Origin: Desulfuromusa sp.
Lineage (GTDB): Bacteria; Desulfobacterota; Desulfuromonadia; Desulfuromonadales; Geopsychrobacteraceae
Direction of reading: 5' to 3'
Assembly (NCBI GenBank): GCA_023145655.1
Contig: JAGLDI010000006.1
Location: 1 to 5,069 of the forward strand
DNA: 5,069 nt
Made by a program: the position numbers and the translations under genes. The notes under the pieces are model-generated. The model was not told the DNA's origin, searched no databases, and was given only the letters and a program-made list of their open reading frames with translations. Positions 1 through 5,069 of the stretch are shown here, one piece after another. Each line of letters opens with the position of its first letter. Within the stretch, counting starts at the first letter, position 1.

Positions 1-2
1 TG

Positions 3-617
3 GCCGGAGCTGACGGTATCACTGTCCATCTACGCGAGGATCGCCGTCATATTCAGGATCGGGATGTTGAGGTATTACGAAAAACCATCAAAACCCGGAT
101 GAATCTGGAAATGGCAATCACTGATGAGATGATTGACATTGCACTGAAAACTATTCCTGATTCGGTGACTCTGGTTCCTGAAGGGCGTCATGAATTGACC
201 ACTGAGGGGGGTCTGGATGTTGTTTTACTGCAAAATACGTTGAAACAAAAAATCACTTTACTGCAACAGGCAGGAATTATTGTCAGTCTGTTTATTGAAC
301 CCAATATTGAGCAGATTAAGGCGACCCATAAAGTTGGTGCCGACTATATGGAAATTCATACCGGGATGTATTGTGATGTGCCAACGGTCAGTGGACGACG
401 TGAACAGTTGGGGCGCATTGAGTTGGCAATCAGTGCTGCCCGCCGCCTTGGTCTGGGAGTCAATGCCGGGCATGGGCTCGATTATCGAAATGTCGGTGCC
501 GTCGTTGCGCTTCCGGGGATTGAAGAGTTTAATATCGGTCACAGTATTATTTCCCGCGCTGCTCTGGTCGGGATGGAAAGAGCCGTTCGAGAAATGCTGG
601 AATTAGTGAAAGGTTAA
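3..617 (+). CDS. pdxJ: Pyridoxine 5'-phosphate synthase PdxJ, 5'-truncated by window edge
   Basis: PdxJ condenses 1-deoxy-D-xylulose 5-phosphate with 3-amino-2-oxopropyl phosphate to give pyridoxine 5'-phosphate, the last ring-forming step of the DXP-dependent vitamin B6 pathway in the cytoplasm. The frame is open from base 3 and yields 204 residues before the TAA at 615-617. It begins at AGADGITVHLREDRRH, which aligns by memory with E. coli PdxJ residue 37, so about 36 N-terminal residues lie outside the window and the full length would be near 240, normal for the family. The ATG at 99 is internal, not the start. The three E. coli active-site residues have counterparts: His45 (codon 27-29, in VHLRED), Glu72 (codon 108-110, in MNLEM) and His193 (codon 471-473, in NAGHG). 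The phosphate-binding stretch NIGHSIISRA is also present. The gene is followed 2 nt later by acpS, the pdxJ-acpS pairing common in proteobacteria. Identification is secure. Confidence 0.97.
   Translation, partial: AGADGITVHLREDRRHIQDRDVEVLRKTIKTRMNLEMAITDEMIDIALKTIPDSVTLVPEGRHELTTEGGLDVVLLQNTLKQKITLLQQAGIIVSLFIEPNIEQIKATHKVGADYMEIHTGMYCDVPTVSGRREQLGRIELAISAARRLGLGVNAGHGLDYRNVGAVVALPGIEEFNIGHSIISRAALVGMERAVREMLELVKG
609..613 (+). promoter_or_regulatory. Ribosome binding site fixing the GTG start of acpS
   Basis: AAAGG lies six bases before the GTG at 620 and sits inside the last codons of pdxJ. It supports the non-ATG start, which also matches the family N-terminus (short lead into GIGTDL). 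Ribosomes ending pdxJ could re-initiate here. Confidence 0.6.
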
Positions 618-619
618 CT

Positions 620-997
620 GTGGGAATTATCGGGATAGGAACTGATTTAGCCCGCAGTGAACGGTTTCGAAAATTTCTTGATCCGGGCAATAAAGTGTTG
701 GAACGGATTTTTAGTGACGAGGAACGGCACTATTCACTGCAAAAACGTGATCCAATACCACATTTGGCGGCTCGTTTTGCTGCCAAAGAAGCTTTTTTAA
801 AAGCACTTGGGACGGGTTTACGTGATGGTTTGAGCTGGCAACAGGTTTGTGTGGTGCTTGATCCCCTCGGTTGCCCTTCTCTTGAACTATCTGGCCGAGC
901 TGCCGAGATGATGACTGCACTTGGTGCTACTAAGGCTCACCTCAGTTATTCTCACGATGGCGAATATGCAGTTGCCACGGTTATTCTGGAGGATTAA
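620..997 (+). CDS. acpS: Holo-[acyl-carrier-protein] synthase AcpS
   Basis: AcpS transfers 4'-phosphopantetheine from coenzyme A to the serine of apo-acyl carrier protein, switching on fatty acid synthesis; it is a small cytoplasmic enzyme that is usually trimeric. The 125-residue product has the usual family length. Visible motifs are GIGTDL at residues 5-10 with the Mg-binding Asp9, RFAAKEAFLKALGTG at 52-66 with the second metal ligand Glu57, and the C-terminal SYSHDGEYAVA at 109-119. The start is GTG at 620; the protein then opens MGIIGIGTDL, as expected, and an AAAGG site lies upstream. The residues just after the first motif (ARSERF) differ from the more usual VEIERI-like run, but the catalytic residues are intact. 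It follows pdxJ by 2 nt, and its TAA shares one base with the ATG of nnr, so it is inside an operon. Confidence 0.96.
   Translation: MGIIGIGTDLARSERFRKFLDPGNKVLERIFSDEERHYSLQKRDPIPHLAARFAAKEAFLKALGTGLRDGLSWQQVCVVLDPLGCPSLELSGRAAEMMTALGATKAHLSYSHDGEYAVATVILED
988..992 (+). promoter_or_regulatory. Ribosome binding site of nnr inside the acpS 3' end
   Basis: GGAGG lies four bases before the ATG at 997, within the last codons of acpS. The TAATG junction (TAA at 995-997, ATG at 997-999) is a classic stop-start overlap and suggests translational coupling of acpS and nnr. Confidence 0.6.
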
Positions 998-2559
998 TGC
1001 AACTCTGCACTGCAAATGAAGTCATGGCTCTCGACCGGCATGCGATCGACCAGATCGGTATCCCAGGGGCAGTTTTGATGGAGAATGCCGGTCGATCTTG
1101 CAGCTATTGGTTTACAGATAAGTTTACTGCTTATTTTCCTGGTCCGGTATTGGTTGTGGCAGGTAAGGGAAATAATGGCGGTGATGGCTATGTCATGGCA
1201 CGGATTCTTTCTGAATCCGGCTGGCAGGTGACCACTCTGATCCTCGGCGAGGAAGAGGCAATTTCCGGTGATGCCCGGGTTATGCTGAATATCATCGGAA
1301 AACTGGGACTGCCAATTCGTTATATTGAAGATATTTCTGCATTGAAAGATTCTTTTGCCGAGATGGCACCGTCCCTTATTATCGATGCAATTTTTGGCAC
1401 TGGATTGAAATCCACTGTCCGTGGGCTGCAGGCTGCGGCAATCGCTCTTATCAATGAGTCGAATGCTCCGGTGTTTGCTGTTGACATCCCGTCCGGGGTC
1501 GATGGATCTACCGGTCGGGTTTGTGGAGTTGCAGTGGAGGCCGACCTGACGGTCACTTTTGATCATGCTAAAATTGGTCATGGCAGCTATCCTGGGGCAG
1601 CTTATGCCGGTGCTCTTAAGGTCGTTGATATTGGCATACCAACAACCGGACGACAGACATTTTCCAGTCAAATTTCTCTCCTTGATAAAACCGATGTTCA
1701 AGCGCTTCTTCCGGATCGTTCCACGGTTGGTCATAAAGGGACATTTGGTCATTTGCTCGTCCTTGCCGGCTCCCCGGGAAAGACGGGTGCCGCCGTTCTT
1801 GCCGGAAATGCGGCAGCACGTAGTGGCTGTGGTTTGGTGACAGTTGCCACAGCTGCGACTGTTCATGATATTATTGAAGTGAAGCTGACCGAAGCAATGA
1901 GCTGTGCTCTTGCTGATCAGGGAGGTTTGATCTCATTACAAGCACAAGAGCAGATTGAGCAATTATTGGTTGACCGACAGGCTTTGGCTGTTGGCCCTGG
2001 TTTGGGTCAAAGTGATCAGCTTGCAGAGCTGTTAAAGTTACTGCTGACCACGGTTACCGTGCCAACGGTTATCGATGCCGATGGCTTAAATCTGTTGGCA
2101 GGGCAATTGGAGTGTTTGTCTGATGGCAAGGAAAAAGAGCTGGTCTTGACGCCACACCCCGGCGAGATGGCCCGTCTCACCGGTTTAACGGTTGCTGAAA
2201 TTGAAGCCAACCGGTTTGAGATTGCACAGAAGTTTGCTACTGAATATGGAGTTGTCTTGCTGCTGAAGGGGGCTCGTACTGTCATTGCCGCACCTGATGG
2301 TCGGGTCAATATTAATTCTACCGGCAATGAAGGTCTTGCCAGTGGTGGTAGCGGTGATGTGTTGACCGGTTTGATTGGTGGTTTATTGGCGCAGGGTTTG
2401 GATAGTTTTTCTGCTGCCACTCTTGGGGCCTGGCTGCATGGCCGAGCGGCAGAGTTAGTTGCTGACCAACAGGGAACGGCCGGAATGATTGCATCGGATC
2501 TGCTCCTTCAACTCCCGGTTGCCCGGCAGGAACTGTTGCTGGCAGCGGACAATAGTTAA
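997..2559 (+). CDS. nnr: Bifunctional NAD(P)H-hydrate epimerase / ADP-dependent NAD(P)H-hydrate dehydratase
   Basis: This enzyme repairs hydrated NADH and NADPH (NAD(P)HX). The N-terminal domain interconverts R and S epimers, and the C-terminal domain dehydrates the S form using ADP (ATP in eukaryotes). The 520-residue length fits the fused YjeF form. The YjeF_N (NnrE) domain spans roughly residues 1-220, with GKGNNGGDGY at 56-65, IDAIFGTGL at 129-137 and VDIPSGVDG at 162-170. The ribokinase-like NnrD domain spans about 230-515, with GHKGTFGHLLVLAGS at 245-259, VGPGLGQ at 332-338, VIDADGLNLL at 358-367, LTPHPGEMARL at 384-394 and the catalytic-loop GSGDVLTG at 451-458 (Asp454). No key motif is missing. 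The ATG at 997 overlaps the acpS stop and has a GGAGG site. Fusion of the two activities is the common bacterial arrangement. In E. coli the homologue (yjeF) lies directly beside tsaE (yjeE); here a CBS gene separates them. Confidence 0.96.
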   Translation: MQLCTANEVMALDRHAIDQIGIPGAVLMENAGRSCSYWFTDKFTAYFPGPVLVVAGKGNNGGDGYVMARILSESGWQVTTLILGEEEAISGDARVMLNIIGKLGLPIRYIEDISALKDSFAEMAPSLIIDAIFGTGLKSTVRGLQAAAIALINESNAPVFAVDIPSGVDGSTGRVCGVAVEADLTVTFDHAKIGHGSYPGAAYAGALKVVDIGIPTTGRQTFSSQISLLDKTDVQALLPDRSTVGHKGTFGHLLVLAGSPGKTGAAVLAGNAAARSGCGLVTVATAATVHDIIEVKLTEAMSCALADQGGLISLQAQEQIEQLLVDRQALAVGPGLGQSDQLAELLKLLLTTVTVPTVIDADGLNLLAGQLECLSDGKEKELVLTPHPGEMARLTGLTVAEIEANRFEIAQKFATEYGVVLLLKGARTVIAAPDGRVNINSTGNEGLASGGSGDVLTGLIGGLLAQGLDSFSAATLGAWLHGRAAELVADQQGTAGMIASDLLLQLPVARQELLLAADNS

Positions 2560-2620
2560 CCCCAGGCGTTCTTGTCCATCCCGGCATAGTGTCGCTTTGT
2601 TTTACCCCCTGGAGGGGATG

Positions 2621-2689
2621 ATGTCTGGTGGAACTCTACCTGATCATCTGGCAGGTATCTGTAAAAACATCACTGGTGAAAGGAAATGA
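2621..2689 (+). other. Candidate 22-codon leader ORF ahead of the CBS gene (weak)
   Basis: An ATG at 2621 opens a 22-codon frame ending in TGA at 2687-2689, three bases before the CBS-gene ATG. GGAGG at 2611-2615 is five bases upstream, a good spacing, and the same bases form the 3' side of the CCCC/GGGG hairpin. The peptide runs MSGGTLPDHLAGICKNITGE and then RK; I recognise no family and no run of regulatory codons typical of amino-acid attenuators. It could be a translated leader that carries ribosomes to the CBS start, a remnant of a longer gene, or chance. There is no evidence of expression. Confidence 0.2.
2679..2684 (+). promoter_or_regulatory. Ribosome binding site of the CBS-domain gene
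   Basis: AAAGGA lies eight bases before the ATG at 2693, a standard spacing. It supports this ATG as the start, and the protein then opens directly with the CBS signature ARDIMT. Confidence 0.55.
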
Positions 2690-2692
2690 CTC

Positions 2693-3142
2693 ATGTTGAC
2701 TGCGCGAGATATTATGACAGAAGAAATTGTATCGGTAACCCTTGAAACCAGTTTGGCAGATTTGGCCAAGAAATTTGTTGAAACCCGTTTCAGCAACCTG
2801 CCGGTTCTGGACGGAGAGGGTCATCTGCTGGGGATTATCAGTGAAACTGATCTGATTGAAAAACATAAGCCTCTCCATATTCCAACGGTTATGACTTTGT
2901 TTGATTGGGTCTTTACTCTTGGCAGTGAAAAACGCTTTCAAGAAGAGGTTGATCGGGTGACTGCGGCAACTGTTGGTGAGTTGTATCGTGAAGATCCAGT
3001 GACCTGTTCTCCCGATACCACGGTGCGTGAATTGGCAGGGTTGATGAGTCAGCATCGGGTCCATTTGTTGCCTGTTGTTGATGATGGGAAAATGGTTGGT
3101 GTCGTGGCACGACTTGATCTGATCCGGGTGATGGAGGATTGA
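2693..3142 (+). CDS. Two-CBS-domain (Bateman module) protein, partner unknown
   Basis: The 149-residue protein is essentially only a tandem CBS pair with no attached enzyme, channel or DNA-binding domain. CBS1 covers about residues 1-58 (ARDIMTEEIVSV, then NLPVLDGEGHLLGIISETDLI ending at 55). CBS2 covers about 93-149 (TVGELYREDPVTCSPDTTV, then LLPVVDDGKMVGVVARLDLI ending at 144). The two are joined by an unusually long, partly hydrophobic linker at 59-92 containing IPTVMTLFDWVFTLG. There is no signal peptide or convincing membrane helix, so it is probably cytoplasmic. CBS pairs commonly bind AMP, ATP or S-adenosylmethionine and regulate a partner, but no ligand or partner can be read from this sequence. 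The stop at 3140-3142 is one base before the tsaE start, so the gene is co-expressed with tsaE. It lies between nnr and tsaE, two nucleotide-using enzymes, which makes adenine-nucleotide sensing plausible but unproven. Confidence 0.93.
   Translation: MLTARDIMTEEIVSVTLETSLADLAKKFVETRFSNLPVLDGEGHLLGIISETDLIEKHKPLHIPTVMTLFDWVFTLGSEKRFQEEVDRVTAATVGELYREDPVTCSPDTTVRELAGLMSQHRVHLLPVVDDGKMVGVVARLDLIRVMED
3133..3137 (+). promoter_or_regulatory. Ribosome binding site fixing the TTG start of tsaE
   Basis: GGAGG lies six bases before TTG at 3144, inside the last codons of the CBS gene. The next alternative, GTG at 3162, has no comparable site, and the first in-frame ATG comes after the Walker A motif, so TTG is the best start. 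Confidence 0.6.
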
Positions 3143-3143
3143 T

Positions 3144-3656
3144 TTGAGTTCGTGGTCTGTTGTGAGTGATGGGGAATCACAGACCCTTGAATTAGGGTGG
3201 AGATTGGGGCAATTGTTGCAACAGTCAGCTCTGGTTCTATTGCAGGGTGATCTGGGGGCAGGGAAGACAGTTTTTGCGCGTGGGGTTGCTCGTGGCTTGG
3301 GTGTTGACCCACAAATTCCAATTACCAGTCCAACCTTTACTCTGATGAACCATTACCATGGGCGGCTTGATCTCTACCATTTTGATCTGTACCGTTTGTC
3401 TGATCCTGATGAATTAATTGAACTTGGTTTTGATGATTATGCCTATGGTTTGGGAGTGACACTGATTGAATGGCCGGAAAAACTGGCTAATCCCGAGACT
3501 CCGGGATTATGGGTTGATTTGAAGCGTATAGATGATGAGCATCGTGAAATTGTTTTTTTCCAGAAGGGTGAAACTCACCAGGAGTTGATTTCGGCCTTGC
3601 AGAAAAAATGCCATTTTCCACTGGATAATAATCTGTCGAAAGCAGAAGGGATGTAA
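3144..3656 (+). CDS. tsaE: tRNA threonylcarbamoyladenosine (t6A) biosynthesis ATPase TsaE
   Basis: TsaE (YjeE) is the small ATPase that works with TsaB and TsaD in forming N6-threonylcarbamoyladenosine at position 37 of ANN-decoding tRNAs, a near-universal and usually essential modification. The 170-residue product carries Walker A GDLGAGKT at 35-42, [12 protein letters not shown] at 60-71, DLYRL at 81-85, the acidic [13 protein letters not shown] at 87-99 and IEWPEK at 108-113, all family hallmarks in order. Translation most likely begins at TTG 3144, one base after the CBS-gene stop, with a GGAGG site upstream. The C-terminal tail after about residue 150 ([17 protein letters not shown]) is somewhat longer than in compact homologues and shows no motif. 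The coding sequence includes a T7 run at 3553-3559 and an A6 run at 3603-3608, with no sign of a frameshift. cimA starts 4 nt after the stop. Confidence 0.95.
   Translation: MSSWSVVSDGESQTLELGWRLGQLLQQSALVLLQGDLGAGKTVFARGVARGLGVDPQIPITSPTFTLMNHYHGRLDLYHFDLYRLSDPDELIELGFDDYAYGLGVTLIEWPEKLANPETPGLWVDLKRIDDEHREIVFFQKGETHQELISALQKKCHFPLDNNLSKAEGM
3646..3650 (+). promoter_or_regulatory. Ribosome binding site of cimA
   Basis: AAGGG in the last codons of tsaE is ten bases before ATG 3661 and seven before an in-frame TTG at 3658. The spacing slightly favours the TTG and the codon preference favours the ATG; the two starts differ by one residue. Confidence 0.45.
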
Positions 3657-3660
3657 GTTG

Positions 3661-5069
3661 ATGGGGAAAATTTTATTGTATGATACCACTTTGAGAGATG
3701 GGACTCAGGCTGAAGATATCTCATTTCAAGTTGAAGATAAGGTGCGGATTGCCAAACGGTTGGATGAATTGGGAATCGATTATATTGAAGGGGGATGGCC
3801 TGGTTCCAATCCCAAAGACATCACATTTTTTCAAGCCATTCAGAATGAGACTCTTCAGCACAGTAAAATTGCAGCGTTCGGTTCAACGCGCCGGGCTAAA
3901 GTGACCCCTGCTGAAGACTCCAATATCCAGATGTTGATAGAGGCTGAGCCAGATGCGGTCACTATTTTTGGTAAAACCTGGGATTTTCATGTCCGTGAGG
4001 CATTGAGAATCTCTCTGGATGCTAATCTGGAACTGATTAATGATTCACTGGTTTATTTAAAAGAACGAGTTGGTGAGGTTATTTACGATGCAGAGCATTT
4101 TTTTGATGGGTATAAGGCCGATCCTGAATATGCACTGAAAACCTTGCAGGCTGCCGCTGCTGCCAATGTTGATTGTATTGTCCTCTGTGATACCAATGGT
4201 GGGACTCTCCCCCATGAGTTTCCTGCGATTATGGCAGCGGTACAGAAGGCGGTAACAACGCCTCTGGGTATCCACGCCCATAATGATAGTGATTGTGCTG
4301 CGGCAAATTCATTGATGGCTGTTCATTGTGGTGCCGTTCATGTCCAAGGGACAATTAACGGGTTTGGTGAGCGGTGTGGTAATGCAGACCTTTGCTCAAT
4401 TATCCCATCATTAAGTTTGAAAATGGGTCACGAGTGTCTTGGCGATGGGAAACTGGCCACTCTGCGTAGTGCCTCCCATTATATTTATGAACTGGCAAAT
4501 TTAACTCCTAATAAACATCAGCCCTACGTCGGCAACTCTGCTTTTGCCCACAAAGGTGGCGTTCATGTCTCGGCGATCCAGCGGCATCCGGAAACTTATG
4601 AGCACATCCGTCCAGAGTTGGTCGGAAATCGAACCCGGGTTCTTGTCTCTGATCTCTCTGGTCGTTCCAATATTCTGGTTAAGGCGGAAGAGTGCGGAAT
4701 TAAGCTCGACAGTAAAGATCCGGTCACTCTGGAAATTCTTGAAGATATCAAGTCGATGGAAAATCAGGGTTTTCAATTTGAGGGTGCAGAAGCTTCTTTT
4801 GAGTTATTGATGCTCAAGGCGATGGGGAAGTTGAAGCACTATTTTTCAGTGACCGCCTACCGGGTGATTGACACCTTGCGTGAGAGTGACCAAGAGCCGG
4901 TCTCAGAAGCAACTATCCGGGTTAAAGTTGGTGGTAGAATTGAACATACTGCCGCTGATGGAAACGGTCCGGTTAACGCTCTGGATTCTGCGCTGCGTAA
5001 AGCATTGATCAGTTTCTATCCGCAGATTGGTGATGTGCAATTACATGATTATAAAGTACGGGTTTTGCC
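3661..5069 (+). CDS. cimA: Citramalate synthase CimA, 3'-truncated by window edge
   Basis: CimA condenses pyruvate with acetyl-CoA to (R)-citramalate, the first step of the threonine-independent route to 2-oxobutanoate and isoleucine. I translated the frame codon by codon: 469 residues without a stop, running off the right edge; about 60 more are expected for this family. The N-terminal DRE-TIM metallolyase barrel (about 1-275) has [14 protein letters not shown] at 6-19 with metal ligand Asp13, [13 protein letters not shown] at 41-53, LCDTNGG at 175-181, IHAHND at 204-209 with ligands His205 and His207, and [11 protein letters not shown] at 234-244 with probable ligand Asn241. A linker with HKGGVHVSA follows at 297-305, then the start of the LeuA-type regulatory dimer domain from about 385. 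The [10 protein letters not shown] stretch marks the citramalate synthase branch rather than isopropylmalate or homocitrate synthase, as far as I recall. End-product feedback by isoleucine is possible but cannot be read here. It follows tsaE by 4 nt. Confidence 0.94.
   Translation, partial: MGKILLYDTTLRDGTQAEDISFQVEDKVRIAKRLDELGIDYIEGGWPGSNPKDITFFQAIQNETLQHSKIAAFGSTRRAKVTPAEDSNIQMLIEAEPDAVTIFGKTWDFHVREALRISLDANLELINDSLVYLKERVGEVIYDAEHFFDGYKADPEYALKTLQAAAAANVDCIVLCDTNGGTLPHEFPAIMAAVQKAVTTPLGIHAHNDSDCAAANSLMAVHCGAVHVQGTINGFGERCGNADLCSIIPSLSLKMGHECLGDGKLATLRSASHYIYELANLTPNKHQPYVGNSAFAHKGGVHVSAIQRHPETYEHIRPELVGNRTRVLVSDLSGRSNILVKAEECGIKLDSKDPVTLEILEDIKSMENQGFQFEGAEASFELLMLKAMGKLKHYFSVTAYRVIDTLRESDQEPVSEATIRVKVGGRIEHTAADGNGPVNALDSALRKALISFYPQIGDVQLHDYKVRVL

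Larger units (their letters stand above)
2560..2692. other. 133-nt intergenic gap between nnr and the CBS gene
   Basis: This is the only sizeable non-coding stretch in an otherwise packed operon. I see no T-tailed terminator and no clear -35/-10 or -24/-12 promoter pair. It contains two short inverted repeats. One is CCCC at 2606-2609 pairing with GGGG at 2614-2617 around TGGA. The other is TACCTG at 2637-2642 pairing with CAGGTA at 2652-2657 around a nine-base loop. A small ORF covers most of the second half. The ribosome binding site of the next gene lies at 2679-2684. Whether transcription reads through from nnr cannot be decided by eye. Confidence 0.6.

Noticed and set aside
994..1866. 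290-codon open frame on the - strand over nnr
   Set aside because: It lies opposite clearly coding nnr sequence, its translation shows no recognisable domain, and it is rich in residues typical of antisense shadows.
2605..2617. CCCCCTGGAGGGG as a transcription terminator after nnr
   Set aside because: The stem is only four to five base pairs and no T run follows on either strand; the T-rich bases lie before it on the + strand.
2649..2665. TGGCAG...TGTAAA as a sigma-54 promoter for the CBS gene
   Set aside because: The -24 GG is present but the -12 GC does not occur at the required ten-base spacing.
2636..3064. 142-codon open frame on the - strand over the CBS gene
   Set aside because: It is antisense to a protein with two intact CBS motifs and has no recognisable domain of its own.
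3553..3608. T7 and A6 runs in tsaE as a phase-variation or frameshift site that could join tsaE to cimA
   Set aside because: The cimA frame is open back to 3589, so a +1 shift near A6 would read into cimA, but both genes are complete with their own starts and families, and a stop-free run of about 24 codons can occur by chance.
1..5069. CRISPR array, tRNA or rRNA gene, insertion sequence, toxin-antitoxin or defence system
   Set aside because: No spaced direct repeats, cloverleaf-like sequence, transposase motif, terminal inverted repeats or defence-type domains were seen; the sequence is almost fully accounted for by six housekeeping-type genes.

Overview
The window reads as an ordinary, densely packed bacterial housekeeping operon, with every supported gene on the + strand. 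The best guess for the source is a Desulfuromonadales-type deltaproteobacterium (the Geobacter / Desulfuromonas / Pelobacter group). This rests on the gene order and on the citramalate synthase type; it is an inference from recall, not a database match. Base composition looks moderate, near half GC by eye.

Layout: the 3' part of pdxJ (pyridoxine 5'-phosphate synthase, cut by the left edge); acpS (holo-ACP synthase, GTG start, 2 nt after pdxJ); nnr (bifunctional NAD(P)HX epimerase/dehydratase, overlapping the acpS stop by one base); a 133-nt gap; a two-CBS-domain protein; tsaE (tRNA t6A synthesis ATPase, TTG start, 1 nt after the CBS gene); and cimA (citramalate synthase, 4 nt after tsaE, cut by the right edge). 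The cimA frame is open from 3661 to the end of the window.

The genes share transcription more than a single pathway. PdxJ makes vitamin B6 phosphate, AcpS activates acyl carrier protein, Nnr repairs damaged NAD(P)H, TsaE drives a universal tRNA modification and CimA starts a threonine-independent route to isoleucine. The CBS protein may sense adenine nucleotides, but its partner cannot be read from the sequence. Tight spacing and visible Shine-Dalgarno sequences support co-transcription and partly coupled translation.

The only real non-coding stretch is 2560-2692. I see no convincing terminator or promoter in it. It does hold a small ORF with a good ribosome binding site lying inside a short GC hairpin, offered only as a weak candidate leader. 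I found no mobile element, CRISPR array, RNA gene or clearly new system. The points worth a second look are the gap, the CBS gene placed between nnr and tsaE, and the absence of an aspartate kinase gene that I recall lying between tsaE and cimA in Geobacter.
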